Origin: Bacillus sp. J33
GTDB taxonomy: Bacteria > Bacillota > Bacilli > Bacillales > Cytobacillaceae
Reading direction: 5' to 3'
DNA length: 59,457 bases
NCBI RefSeq assembly: GCF_000518885.1
Contig: NZ_JAEL01000015.1
Location: forward strand, 12,887 to 72,343
The notes under the pieces were generated by a model. That model was not told the origin of the DNA. It saw only the letters and a program-made list of their open reading frames with translations, and ran no database searches. Below are positions 35,414 through 42,924 of this stretch, piece after piece; position 1 is the stretch's first letter; the number at the start of each line of letters is the position of its first letter. The position numbers were made by a program, and so were the translations under genes.

Positions 35414-35881
35414 ATGACAGCTGCCAGTGATATCTTAAAAGAAATGGAGAATCTTTCAAGCGAGGAATTAGATCAAGTTTCACATGTAATCAAGGCGCTT
35501 AAAGGATCAAAAAAGGAGCTTCATTATACAGGCAGGCTCTTAGGCATCGGCTTTGAAGAAAATGGAGAAATGAGCATGAAATTGGGTATGCAGAACGCTA
35601 ATACATATGATGTTGCCCAAGGAGGGGCTCTCTACACATTGGCAGATGTGGCAATAGGTTTCCACATAATGACCAAGATACCAAAGGATTCTCAAGTCTA
35701 CACCTTGGAATTGAAAATGAATTATATCAAACCTGGCAAAGGGGAAAAGTTGTATGCAAAACCTGTAATCGTTCATTTAGGAAAAAGCACAGTTGTTTCC
35801 GAGTGCAGAATAATAGATGAAATGGGGCAGGCGGTGGCAATCGCGTTAGGTACATTCTTTTTAAAACATAGGGTGTGTTAA
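35414..35881 (+). CDS. PaaI-type hotdog thioesterase
   Basis: This 155-residue hotdog protein has an N-terminal helical extension (1-40) and the core NANTYDVAQGGALYTLADVAIGF. Here the usual His-Gly-Gly is Gln-Gly-Gly and the Asp is kept (about residue 76). It should hydrolyse an acyl-CoA. The start is unusual: GGAGG (35393-35397) is 16 bases from ATG 35414 but seven bases from an in-frame ATT at 35405, so initiation may be at ATT, giving three extra residues. It probably forms a short unit with the CMD-like gene downstream, separated by a repeat element. Confidence 0.8.
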   Translation: MTAASDILKEMENLSSEELDQVSHVIKALKGSKKELHYTGRLLGIGFEENGEMSMKLGMQNANTYDVAQGGALYTLADVAIGFHIMTKIPKDSQVYTLELKMNYIKPGKGEKLYAKPVIVHLGKSTVVSECRIIDEMGQAVAIALGTFFLKHRVC

Positions 35882-35906
35882 TGCTCAATGTTGATTCTAG
35901 CATTAG

Positions 35907-36098
35907 GCTGATTGGAGCGGGGGGCACAAGCTCCTCGAAAATGCTATCGCATTTTCTTCGTGCGGTGTTTATTCAAGGGAGCTTATTCAAAGTCCTGCGG
36001 GAAAAGCGTGTCGTCGGGAGACCCCGCAGGCGCGAATGCGTCGAGGAGCGTTGGACCGCCCGCTGTTCGCTGAGTGCCCGGAGCGGAAAACAACGAAC
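35907..36098 (+). repeat. Bacillaceae intergenic repeat, copy 4 (extended form)
   Basis: The element opens with GGCTGATTGGAGCGG and closes with GAGCGGAAAACAACG, and contains the core GGGAGACCCCGCAGGCGC. The segment 35926-36000 matches the extension in copy 3 in inverse orientation. It fills most of the 286 bases between the thioesterase and the CMD-like gene, where no other signal is evident. Confidence 0.8.
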
Positions 36099-36167
36099 AA
36101 CATAAATAGCTGAAAAGCAACAATTTATGGGAAAAGAGCCAAAACATTAAATAAAGGAGGATATAAA

Positions 36168-36548
36168 ATGAGTGTGAAATTTGATGAAGGATTGCAAGTG
36201 AGGCGTGATGTTTTAGGGGCTGAATATGTTGATAACTCAATTAAAAATGCTACCAGTTTTACAAAGCCTCTTCAGGAATTAGTGACGGAGTATTGCTGGG
36301 GAGAAATTTGGACTAGAGAAGGTTTGCCTAAGAAGACGAGAAGCATGATCAACTTAGCAATGCTGACTGCGTTAAATCGCCCCCATGAATTAAAGCTTCA
36401 CTTACGCGGTGCCATCAATAATGGTGTAACAAAAGAAGAGATTCAAGAGATATTTTTACAGACTGCCATTTATTGCGGAGTACCGGCTTCATTGGATAGC
36501 TTTAAGACTGCCCAGGAAATTTTCAAGGAAATGGGAATAGAAGAGTAA
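36168..36548 (+). CDS. carboxymuconolactone decarboxylase (CMD)/AhpD-like protein
   Basis: This 126-residue all-helical protein of the PcaC type has TREGLPKKTRSMINLAMLTA (about 49-68), HELKLHLRGAINNGVTKEEI (about 73-92) and IYCGVPASLDSFKTA. True PcaC decarboxylates gamma-carboxymuconolactone in protocatechuate degradation. A single Cys (YCGVP) is present rather than the CxxC of peroxidase-type AhpD, so a decarboxylase or lactonase-like role is more likely than redox. No other protocatechuate gene is present, so the substrate is open. The start follows AAAGGAGG. Confidence 0.75.
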   Translation: MSVKFDEGLQVRRDVLGAEYVDNSIKNATSFTKPLQELVTEYCWGEIWTREGLPKKTRSMINLAMLTALNRPHELKLHLRGAINNGVTKEEIQEIFLQTAIYCGVPASLDSFKTAQEIFKEMGIEE

Positions 36549-36573
36549 TTACATTAGCCTTACTTCCAGTTAT

Positions 36574-36618
36574 GAAACACCATTCTGCAAAGGTAAAGAA
36601 GAATGGTGTTTCCTTAAT
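36574..36618 (+). terminator. terminator after the CMD-like gene
   Basis: GAAACACCATTCT (36574-36586) pairs with AGAATGGTGTTTC (36600-36612), and a T-rich tail follows. It isolates the unit from the GntR operon downstream. Confidence 0.8.
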
Positions 36619-36640
36619 TTAATTTTTAGATAATTAATAC

Positions 36641-36672
36641 TATTATAAAACTTATCCTGTCGACAGCCGACA
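36641..36672 (+). promoter_or_regulatory. promoter and TGTCG-N5-CGACA operator of the GntR/tartrate operon
   Basis: A TATTAT -10-like hexamer (36641-36646) is followed by TGTCGACAGCCGACA (36658-36672), an inverted repeat placed over the expected transcription start. It does not resemble the TTGGATCC elements. It is a good candidate for autoregulation by the GntR protein encoded 35 bases downstream. Confidence 0.55.
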
Positions 36673-36706
36673 AGTTATCTTTCCTTTAAATGAAAGGGGG
36701 GCAAAT

Positions 36707-37378
36707 GTGAGTCAGAAACCTCTTGAGAAGGCACCTCCATTTTACCTGCAAATTCAACAGACAATAAAAGAGCGAATTTGGCACGGAGAATATAAACCAG
36801 GAGACCGGTTATACGAAACCCAGCTTGCCAAGCAATTCTCCATCAGCCGAAGCCCCGTGCGGGAAGCGATCCGTACTTTAATTAATGAGGGCCTATTGAT
36901 CATGGATGAAAAGGCGCAGATAACTGTATATAAGCCTACGCTGAAAGATGTAAAAGATATATATGGCTGCAGGATTTCGCTTGAATCCGCTGCTGTGTCT
37001 TTGGCAGCAGAGCGTGCAACCGAGTCGCAAATAGCAGAACTGGAAAGAATTTTAGCTGGAACAGAAACTGCTATCAAACAAAATGATAAGGAAGAAACCG
37101 TAATGTGGAACACAAAGTTTCATGAGCAAATCATTTTAATAAGCGACAATATAAGGTTAAAAAAACTGGTGGATGAACTTCATTCTCTAACTTATTATTA
37201 TAGGCTTTTGAATATTGAGGGCAACGAACGCGGACAAACCATTTTAAATGGGCACAAAGAAATTGTTAATGCTATTCGAGAAAGAGATCCTGAAAAAGCT
37301 GCACAAAGCTTAATGGAACATACGCAAGAGGATTTAAAAAACCTGATTAAGCTTATTGAGGGAAAAGGGGAGAATTAA
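36707..37378 (+). CDS. GntR-family (FCD) transcriptional regulator of the tartrate/malate genes
   Basis: This 223-residue regulator has an N-terminal winged helix (GDRLYETQLAKQFSISRSPV, about 29-48, recognition helix SRSPVREAIR) and an FCD ligand domain whose metal-site residues appear as Asp, His (TKFHEQIIL) and later His (GHKEIVNAI, MEHTQEDL). FCD regulators commonly bind carboxylates through this metal. The gene is directly followed by the dehydratase genes, so it is probably their repressor. The start is GTG 36707 behind GAAAGGGGGG. Confidence 0.9.
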   Translation: MSQKPLEKAPPFYLQIQQTIKERIWHGEYKPGDRLYETQLAKQFSISRSPVREAIRTLINEGLLIMDEKAQITVYKPTLKDVKDIYGCRISLESAAVSLAAERATESQIAELERILAGTETAIKQNDKEETVMWNTKFHEQIILISDNIRLKKLVDELHSLTYYYRLLNIEGNERGQTILNGHKEIVNAIRERDPEKAAQSLMEHTQEDLKNLIKLIEGKGEN

Positions 37379-38221
37379 ATGAGGATTGTAGATGCTGAGG
37401 TTTTAACTGAAAGCGTTGCCAAGCTTTGCTGGGAAGCCTGCTACTATTTGCCGGAGGATGTTTTGGCAGGGTTCAGGCGTGCCGAAAAAACAGAAGCTTC
37501 TCCGATCGGCAAATCCATTCTTCAGCAGCTCCTGGAAAATGCTGATGAAGCCAAAACCAATCACATGCCTTATTGCCATGATACGGGGATGGCAGTTGTT
37601 TTTGTAGAGATAGGCCAAGATGTGCATATAACAGGCGGCAATTACCTTGACAGCATTCAAGATGGAGTAAGGACTGGATACAGAGAGGGCTATTTGCGCA
37701 AATCGGTTGTAGGTGATCCTTTGCTGCGCGTAAACACAGGCGATAATACACCAGCAGTCGTACATACGGACATTGTGCCTGGTGATCAAATTAAAATTAC
37801 TGTCCTGCCAAAGGGCGGCGGAAGTGAGAATATGAGCGCCATGAAATTTCTGCTCCCAGGAGAAGGTGTTGAAGGTGTAAAGAAATTTGTCCTTCAAACT
37901 ATCAAAGAAGCTGGAGGAAAGGCATGTCCGCCCGTTGTGGTAGGAGTAGGGATTGGAGGCAGTTTTGATAAAGTGACTTCTCTTGCGAAACATGCTGTAT
38001 TAAGAGAAATCGGTGTTCATCATCCTGACCCTCACATTGCAGAGCTGGAACAGGAATTGCTTGAAGCCATTAATGATACAGGGATTGGACCACAGGGACT
38101 TGGCGGAACCAGCACAGCCCTATGGGTGCCTATTGAAACCTACGCATGCCATATTACGGCTTTGCCTGTTGCAGTCAATATTCAGTGCCATGCTGCAAGA
38201 AAGAAAACAATTGTTATATAA
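37379..38221 (+). CDS. class I fumarase / L(+)-tartrate dehydratase, alpha subunit
   Basis: This 280-residue Fe-S subunit is equivalent to the N-terminal half of FumA/TtdA. The three cluster Cys are in PYCHDTGMAVVF (about 66), GKACPPVVVGVGIGG (about 182) and IQCHAARKK (about 272). SENMSAMKFLLPGEG is also typical. With the beta subunit it hydrates or dehydrates a C4-C5 dicarboxylate. It directly follows the GntR stop. The beta partner has a departure from the fumarase motif, and a tartrate-type dehydrogenase follows, so tartrate or a related diacid is more likely than fumarate. Confidence 0.85.
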   Translation: MRIVDAEVLTESVAKLCWEACYYLPEDVLAGFRRAEKTEASPIGKSILQQLLENADEAKTNHMPYCHDTGMAVVFVEIGQDVHITGGNYLDSIQDGVRTGYREGYLRKSVVGDPLLRVNTGDNTPAVVHTDIVPGDQIKITVLPKGGGSENMSAMKFLLPGEGVEGVKKFVLQTIKEAGGKACPPVVVGVGIGGSFDKVTSLAKHAVLREIGVHHPDPHIAELEQELLEAINDTGIGPQGLGGTSTALWVPIETYACHITALPVAVNIQCHAARKKTIVI

Positions 38222-38244
38222 ACAAAAAGTTAGGAGGGATCAGT

Positions 38245-38826
38245 TTGCCGGAATACAGGCTGCAAACACCTATTACCAAGGAAGACATTAAAAAATTGAA
38301 AATCGGCGATACGATTCTGCTCTCAGGAACCATTTACATGGCTAGAGATGCTGCACATAAAAGAATGATAGAGCTGCTTGAAAATAATCAGTCTTTGCCA
38401 GTGGATCTAAAAGGAGAAGTCATCTTTTATGCAGGTCCATGTCCTCCAAAACCTGGTCAGGTAATAGGTCCGGTGGCACCGACTACTGCATTTAGAATGG
38501 ACCCATATGCACCCGCAATGTACGAATATGGCGTTGTCGGAACGATTGGCAAAGGGCCAAGAAGAGATTTAGTCAAGGATGCCTGCAAAAAATACGGTGC
38601 TGTTTCTTTTGCAGCGATTGGTGGCTTATCAACCATTTTAAGCAGGAGAGTGAAAGCTGTCCAGGTAGTTGCATATGAAGACCTTGGGCCGGAAGCAATA
38701 AGAAGATTAGAAGTTCAGGATTTTCCTTTGCTTGTTGCTTATGATTCAAACGGGGACGATTTATACCAGCAGGAGATTGCAAAATATGAAAACTATAATC
38801 AAAAAACAAATAAAGGAGCTGTATGA
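38245..38826 (+). CDS. class I fumarase / L(+)-tartrate dehydratase, beta subunit
   Basis: This 193-residue subunit is equivalent to the C-terminal half of FumA/TtdB: SGTIYMARDAAHKRM (about 27-41), IFYAGPCPPKPGQVIG, FAAIGGLSTILSRR and YEDLGPEAIRRLEV. Where ordinary fumarases read SAGPTTSGRMD, this one reads PVAPTTAFRMD, a change at the substrate site. The start is TTG 38245 after TTAGGAGG. It overlaps the dehydrogenase gene by four bases. A second, more fumarase-like pair is at 57680-59100. Confidence 0.85.
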   Translation: MPEYRLQTPITKEDIKKLKIGDTILLSGTIYMARDAAHKRMIELLENNQSLPVDLKGEVIFYAGPCPPKPGQVIGPVAPTTAFRMDPYAPAMYEYGVVGTIGKGPRRDLVKDACKKYGAVSFAAIGGLSTILSRRVKAVQVVAYEDLGPEAIRRLEVQDFPLLVAYDSNGDDLYQQEIAKYENYNQKTNKGAV

Positions 38827-39896
38827 TTTTGAAAAAATATGAAATCGCCGTAATACCCGGAGACGGGATCGGAAAAGAAGTAGTACCAGTTTCATTAAAG
38901 GTATTAGAAACGGTTGCAGAAGTACATGGAGGGTTAAAATTTGAATTTCAATCCTTTCCATGGAGCAGCGAATATTATATTGAACACGGGAAGATGATGC
39001 CTGAAGATGGCCTGCAAACCTTAAAAAACTTTGAGTCTATTTTTCTTGGCGCCATAGGTAATCCAGCTTTAGTGCCGGACCACATTTCCTTATGGGGCCT
39101 GTTAATTAAAATCAGAAGGGAATTTGAACAATCTATTAATATTCGGCCTGCAAAATATTTTAAAGGGTTAAAGTCGCCTCTGGTCAACCCTAATGATTTT
39201 GATTTAATTGTAGTCCGGGAAAACAGTGAAGGAGAGTATAGTGAGGTAGGAGGGAGAATTCACAAAGGTGAGGATGAACTGGCCATCCAGAATGCTGTTT
39301 TTACAAAAAAAGGAACAGAAAGAGCAATGCGCTATGCCTTCGAACTCGCGAAGAAAAGGAGAGCCCATGTGACATCAGCTACCAAGTCTAATGGCATTTT
39401 CCATTCCATGCCATTCTGGGATGAAGTATTCAATGAAGTCAAGAAAGAGTATCAGGATGTTAAGACCGCTTCATATCATATTGATGCACTAGCTGCATTT
39501 TTTGTAACTCGTCCTCAAATATTCGATGTCATTGTAGCGAGCAATCTCTTTGGAGACATATTAACCGATATTGGAGGCGCAATCATGGGTAGCATTGGAA
39601 TTGCTCCAGCAGCCAATATCAATCTTAACGGAAAGTATCCATCCATGTTTGAGCCGGTTCATGGGTCCGCTCCTGATATCGTAGGGAAAGGGATTGCCAA
39701 TCCAATCGGACAAATTTGGACTGCCAAAATGTTGCTGGATCACTTTGGTGAAGAAGAATTGGGCAAAAAGCTTCTTGATGTAATCGAGGATGTCACAAAT
39801 GATGGGATAAAAACTCCTGATATTGGAGGAACATCTTCAACAGAAGAGGTTGGAGATGAGATTTGCAGAAGGCTTAAAAAGGCGGTTTCTGTTTAA
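38823..39896 (+). CDS. tartrate/D-malate dehydrogenase (isocitrate/isopropylmalate family)
   Basis: This 357-residue metal- and NAD-dependent beta-decarboxylating dehydrogenase has the family core: IPGDGIGKEVVP (about 10-21), NIRPAKYFKG, VVRENSEGEYSEVGG (about 130-144), SATKSNGIFHSM, ASNLFGDILTDIGG and EPVHGSAPDIVGKG. The ENSEGEYSEVGG segment and the GLKSPL region are typical of tartrate dehydrogenase/D-malate dehydrogenase (TtuC/DmlA; YcsA in B. subtilis). It would yield pyruvate or D-glycerate from D-malate or tartrate. Coupled by ATGA overlap to the dehydratase, it ends the operon at a terminator. Confidence 0.9.
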   Translation: MILKKYEIAVIPGDGIGKEVVPVSLKVLETVAEVHGGLKFEFQSFPWSSEYYIEHGKMMPEDGLQTLKNFESIFLGAIGNPALVPDHISLWGLLIKIRREFEQSINIRPAKYFKGLKSPLVNPNDFDLIVVRENSEGEYSEVGGRIHKGEDELAIQNAVFTKKGTERAMRYAFELAKKRRAHVTSATKSNGIFHSMPFWDEVFNEVKKEYQDVKTASYHIDALAAFFVTRPQIFDVIVASNLFGDILTDIGGAIMGSIGIAPAANINLNGKYPSMFEPVHGSAPDIVGKGIANPIGQIWTAKMLLDHFGEEELGKKLLDVIEDVTNDGIKTPDIGGTSSTEEVGDEICRRLKKAVSV

Positions 39897-40007
39897 CTCA
39901 TAATATAATTAAATGAATTCCAGATTTTAATCTGGGATTCGTTTAATTTAGAAGACAGCAGGGATGTCTGATAGACAGATGCAAGATTTATAATGTTTAC
40001 CAGCTTC

Positions 40008-40050
40008 AAAAAAAACAACCGCGGCCCATTGGGCTGCGGTTGTTTTTTTG
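40008..40050. terminator. bidirectional terminator between convergent operons
   Basis: An ACAACCGC-GGCCC arm pairs with GGGC-TGCGGTTGT around an ATT loop, with a long A run before and T run after. It serves the tartrate operon and the minus-strand TRAP binding-protein gene. Confidence 0.9.
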
Positions 40051-40061
40051 GCTTTTACTTA

Positions 40062-41099
40062 TTATTTGCTTTCTGCATCTTCAATAATATCTTTTCCGAT
40101 CACTTCTGTATATTCATCGTAAACAGGTGCAAGAGCTTCTTTGAATGCTTCAATTTCTTCTTCAGTTAATTCATGAATTTCTACCTGGCCATTTTCCTTG
40201 AGCTTAGCTAAAGCATCATCGTTAAGTTGTTTGGCAGATTCTCTGGCCAGTTTTGTTCCTTCATCTACACCTTTTTGTACAATTGCTTTTGTTTCTTCGT
40301 TCAGGCTATCCCAGAACTTAGTGTTTGTCAGCAACGCATAGTCTACACGAGTATGGCCCATAACTGTCATGTACTTTTGAACCTCATCAAATTTCTTGGA
40401 CTCAATGTTGCTGAAGGTATTTTCCTGTCCATCAACAGTTCCTTGCTGAAGCGCAGTATATAATTCACCAAAAGGAATGGAAGCAGATCCAGCGCCTAGC
40501 TCATCATAAAGCGCTTCCAGTAATTGGCCGCCCTGTGTGCGGATTTTCATGCCTTTAAGATCTTCCGGTTTCGTGATTTGCTTTTTATCATTAGTCATAT
40601 GTTTTGCCCCGTTAGGCCACATTGATAAACCAAGTACACCGTCTTTTTCTAAGCGCTTAAATATTTCTTGCCCTTTTTCGCCATCCCAGAAGGCATTAGC
40701 TGCTTCATCAGTTTCAAAAAGGAATGGCATGGCAGGGATATTAAAACCAGGGTCGTTACCTACAAGCTTAGACATATCAGGCAAAATGAATTGAACATTA
40801 TCAGCAACCAGGTTCTGATATTCATCTTTATCGCCAAATAAAGAGCTGTTAGGGTAAACTTGGACTTTTATCTTGCCGTCTGATTCTTTCTCAATGACTT
40901 CTTTCATTTTAAGGGCACCTTGGTGCTTTGGTGTATTTTCAGCAACAACATGAGAAATTTTAATTGTTATCTCCTGAACTCCATCGCTTTCTGCCCCGCC
41001 GCCTGAACCTTCTGTTTTCTCAGAATTGCCGCACGCCGCCAGGGCAAACATCATTACCAGAGCCAGAGCCGCCAGGAACATTTTCTTCATTTTCTTCAT
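40062..41099 (-). CDS. dctP: TRAP transporter solute-binding lipoprotein, DctP family
   Basis: This 345-residue binding protein has a lipoprotein signal (hydrophobic core and LAAC, Cys23) and an Asp/Glu-rich linker. The mature domain has ISHVVAENTPKHQGALKMKE (about 50-69), the carboxylate-binding GMKIRTQGGQLLEALYDELG (about 174-193) with its conserved Arg, and FGELYTALQQGTVDGQENT. It would capture a C4-type dicarboxylate or similar acid for the DctQM permease encoded divergently at 42370. RBS AAAAAGGGGG precedes ATG 41099. Its first 80 bases overlap the end of the upstream dehydrogenase frame. Confidence 0.9.
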   Translation of the reverse strand: MKKMKKMFLAALALVMMFALAACGNSEKTEGSGGGAESDGVQEITIKISHVVAENTPKHQGALKMKEVIEKESDGKIKVQVYPNSSLFGDKDEYQNLVADNVQFILPDMSKLVGNDPGFNIPAMPFLFETDEAANAFWDGEKGQEIFKRLEKDGVLGLSMWPNGAKHMTNDKKQITKPEDLKGMKIRTQGGQLLEALYDELGAGSASIPFGELYTALQQGTVDGQENTFSNIESKKFDEVQKYMTVMGHTRVDYALLTNTKFWDSLNEETKAIVQKGVDEGTKLARESAKQLNDDALAKLKENGQVEIHELTEEEIEAFKEALAPVYDEYTEVIGKDIIEDAESK

Positions 41100-42000
41100 C
41101 TAAAATCCCCCTTTTTAATAAATAGGCAGAGACAAATTTATTTATCTCTGTATGGTCAGCTTCTTTGTCTAATGCAATGCTTGCTTCACTGAATTTTTGA
41201 TATACAATTTGAGGCAAAGAAGTGGCAGCATCTGTATCCTTAAAAAGCTGATTAGCAATACCTATGTCTTTTTTGATCAGTTCAAGAGAAAATCCTGAAT
41301 TGTAAGTTTCTGTCAAAATGAAATTTGGAAACTTGTATTCTGTAGAGCCGCTCCTGCCGGTACTTTGATTAATGACATTGATTGCCTTTTCAGGTTCCAC
41401 ACCAAAGTTCTCCAACAATTGCACAGCCTCACAAGATGCTAAAAGATGGGTAGCTGATAAGTAATTATTAATTGCTTTTATTAAGTGGCCGCTTCCGGAT
41501 GGGCCGACTAATGAAATATTGCTGCCCATGGCCCCTAGCAAACGCTTACATTTATCGAAATGTTCAGCTAATCCGCCAGCCATAATCGTCAATGTCCCAT
41601 CAGCTGCTTTTTTGACTCCGCCGCTTACAGGAGCATCAACAAATCCTATATTATAGGGCTCCAGTCTTTTACTGTTTTCTTTCGTTTCAGCCGGATAAGA
41701 ACTGCTCATATCGATAATCATGAGCAAATTCTGATCTTTCCGAGTGCCGGAAGATATTGCATCAATGATGTCATCTAATACTTTGTTAACGATGGCAGAG
41801 GAAGGGAGCATCAACACAATATACTGCACTTTATGAATCCAGTCCTTCATGCTGCCGGTATTTCCGCCAAATGCCTGGAGTTCTTCTAATGCATTTTTAT
41901 TTACATCTGCTCCAAAAACATGGTATCCGTTTTTAAGGAGATTCTTTGCCATTGGCAGACCCATTTTTCCCAGTCCGATAAAGCCAATATTTTCATTCAT
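41020..42000 (-). CDS. 3-hydroxyisobutyrate dehydrogenase-family protein with extended 3' end
   Basis: This beta-hydroxyacid dehydrogenase opens with GFIGLGKMGLPMAKNLLKNG (about 6-25, NAD(P) loop) and has DAPVSGGVKKAADGTL (about 120-135), the catalytic Lys in HLIKAINNYLSATHL, and FSLELIKKDIGIA. Relatives include tartronate semialdehyde reductase and 2-(hydroxymethyl)glutarate dehydrogenase. The frame runs 26 residues past the normal end (SAYLLKRG) into the DctP signal sequence. One base fewer in the A5G5 run would bring a TAG just before the DctP ATG, so the natural end is probably near 41100. It starts at ATG 42000, overlapping a small upstream frame. Confidence 0.8.
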   Translation of the reverse strand: MNENIGFIGLGKMGLPMAKNLLKNGYHVFGADVNKNALEELQAFGGNTGSMKDWIHKVQYIVLMLPSSAIVNKVLDDIIDAISSGTRKDQNLLMIIDMSSSYPAETKENSKRLEPYNIGFVDAPVSGGVKKAADGTLTIMAGGLAEHFDKCKRLLGAMGSNISLVGPSGSGHLIKAINNYLSATHLLASCEAVQLLENFGVEPEKAINVINQSTGRSGSTEYKFPNFILTETYNSGFSLELIKKDIGIANQLFKDTDAATSLPQIVYQKFSEASIALDKEADHTEINKFVSAYLLKRGILDEENEENVPGGSGSGNDVCPGGVRQF

Positions 42001-42152
42001 AAAGAAGCATCTCCTCCATGCACCTTATGTAAAGAGCCAACCTGATTTTTTCTTTGGACAACAGCAACATTTACGTGATTCGCTTCAGTTCCCTTTAAAC
42101 ATTTTATGAAGGTTTTCTTGATTAATGCTAAAGTCCTGTTTTTAAAGACCAC
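41997..42152 (-). CDS. candidate 51-residue small protein, leader or gene remnant
   Basis: A GTG at 42152 (minus strand) is seven bases after a perfect AAAAAGGAGG. The frame is open for 51 codons and its TGA overlaps the ATG of the dehydrogenase at 42000, the usual sign of translational coupling. The product (start VVFKNRTLALIKKTF, later NHVNVAVVQRKNQVG) is basic and not recognised. It could be a genuine small protein, a coupling leader, or what is left after an internal deletion of a longer first gene. Confidence 0.4.
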   Translation of the reverse strand: MVFKNRTLALIKKTFIKCLKGTEANHVNVAVVQRKNQVGSLHKVHGGDASL

Positions 42153-42168
42153 CTTTCGACCTCCTTTT

Positions 42169-42253
42169 TGGATTTTGGATACAAAACAAGATTGGACCAG
42201 GTGCTAATACAGGCTGATGAAAATAGTATAACAAAACAATTGAATATTGTGAA
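42169..42253 (-). promoter_or_regulatory. minus-strand promoter and operator-like site for the dehydrogenase-dctP operon
   Basis: On the minus strand, TTCACA (42253-42248) and TATACT (42230-42225) have a 17-base spacer. Downstream of the start lies TTGTATCCAAAATCC (42183-42169), similar to the TTGGATCC-TATCC family and placed directly before an AAAAAGGAGG, as at 49402-49414. Confidence 0.6.
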
Positions 42254-42310
42254 TACACAAAAAATAATAAAAAAATAAAATTTTCTGTTTATTTTTATTT
42301 TCATTTCTTG

Positions 42311-42350
42311 TATATTGAAAAAGAAACCAAGCACGGATTGGATACAATCC
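42311..42350 (+). promoter_or_regulatory. -10 and GGATTG/CAATCC operator upstream of dctQM
   Basis: TATATT (42311-42316), with TTTATT 17 bases before it, is a plausible promoter. GGATTGGATACAATCC (42335-42350) follows, an inverted repeat with perfect 6-bp arms between the start point and the ribosome binding site. It is related to the site at 27472 and to the TTGGATCC elements. Confidence 0.6.
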
Positions 42351-42369
42351 AAAAAGAGGAGTTGATTGT

Positions 42370-42924
42370 ATGAAGCTCTTTAAATGGCTTGATCGCATCG
42401 AAGAGGGAGCAGCTGGATTGCTATTTATAGGAGGAGTACTTGTCAGTTTATATGGTGTATTTACTAGATATGTTCTAAATGCACCGCAGGCATGGGTAAC
42501 AGAGATTTTTGAATTTCTTCTCGTTTGGGCCATATTTATCGGCTTTGGAATGGCTTTAAAGGACAACCGCCATATTCAAGTAGAGTTATTGTTTGATTTG
42601 CTGCCGAAAGGAGTAAAAAGAATCGTTGCCGGTATAAGCAATATTATAGGAGCTGGCTTCTCCTTTTATTTGGCTTTTTCTTCCCTTGAATTGATAACGC
42701 TTTCAAAACAGCAGGGCATCACTACTATCGATGTAGGGATACCGCTTTGGATTACCTACCTCGTCTTGCCGGCAGGAATGAGTTTGCTAGGGATTTACTT
42801 TATTGTCAAATCATACAGGGCATTTACAGGAGATAAACGTGAAATTACAGGAGAACTCGAACATCTATATGAAGAAATGAAGGAATTGAACACAGAAGCT
42901 GAGCAGAAGGGAGTAGGAGCATGA
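42370..42924 (+). CDS. dctQ: TRAP transporter small permease subunit
   Basis: This 184-residue membrane protein has four predicted helices (about 15-37, 53-71, 89-112, 132-154). The conserved R-Y (FTRYVLNAPQAWVTEIFEFL) and GFGMALKDNRHIQVELLFDLLP signatures of DctQ subunits are present. It forms the small membrane component next to DctM. It overlaps dctM by four bases and starts 19 bases after the GGATTG/CAATCC operator. Confidence 0.9.
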   Translation: MKLFKWLDRIEEGAAGLLFIGGVLVSLYGVFTRYVLNAPQAWVTEIFEFLLVWAIFIGFGMALKDNRHIQVELLFDLLPKGVKRIVAGISNIIGAGFSFYLAFSSLELITLSKQQGITTIDVGIPLWITYLVLPAGMSLLGIYFIVKSYRAFTGDKREITGELEHLYEEMKELNTEAEQKGVGA

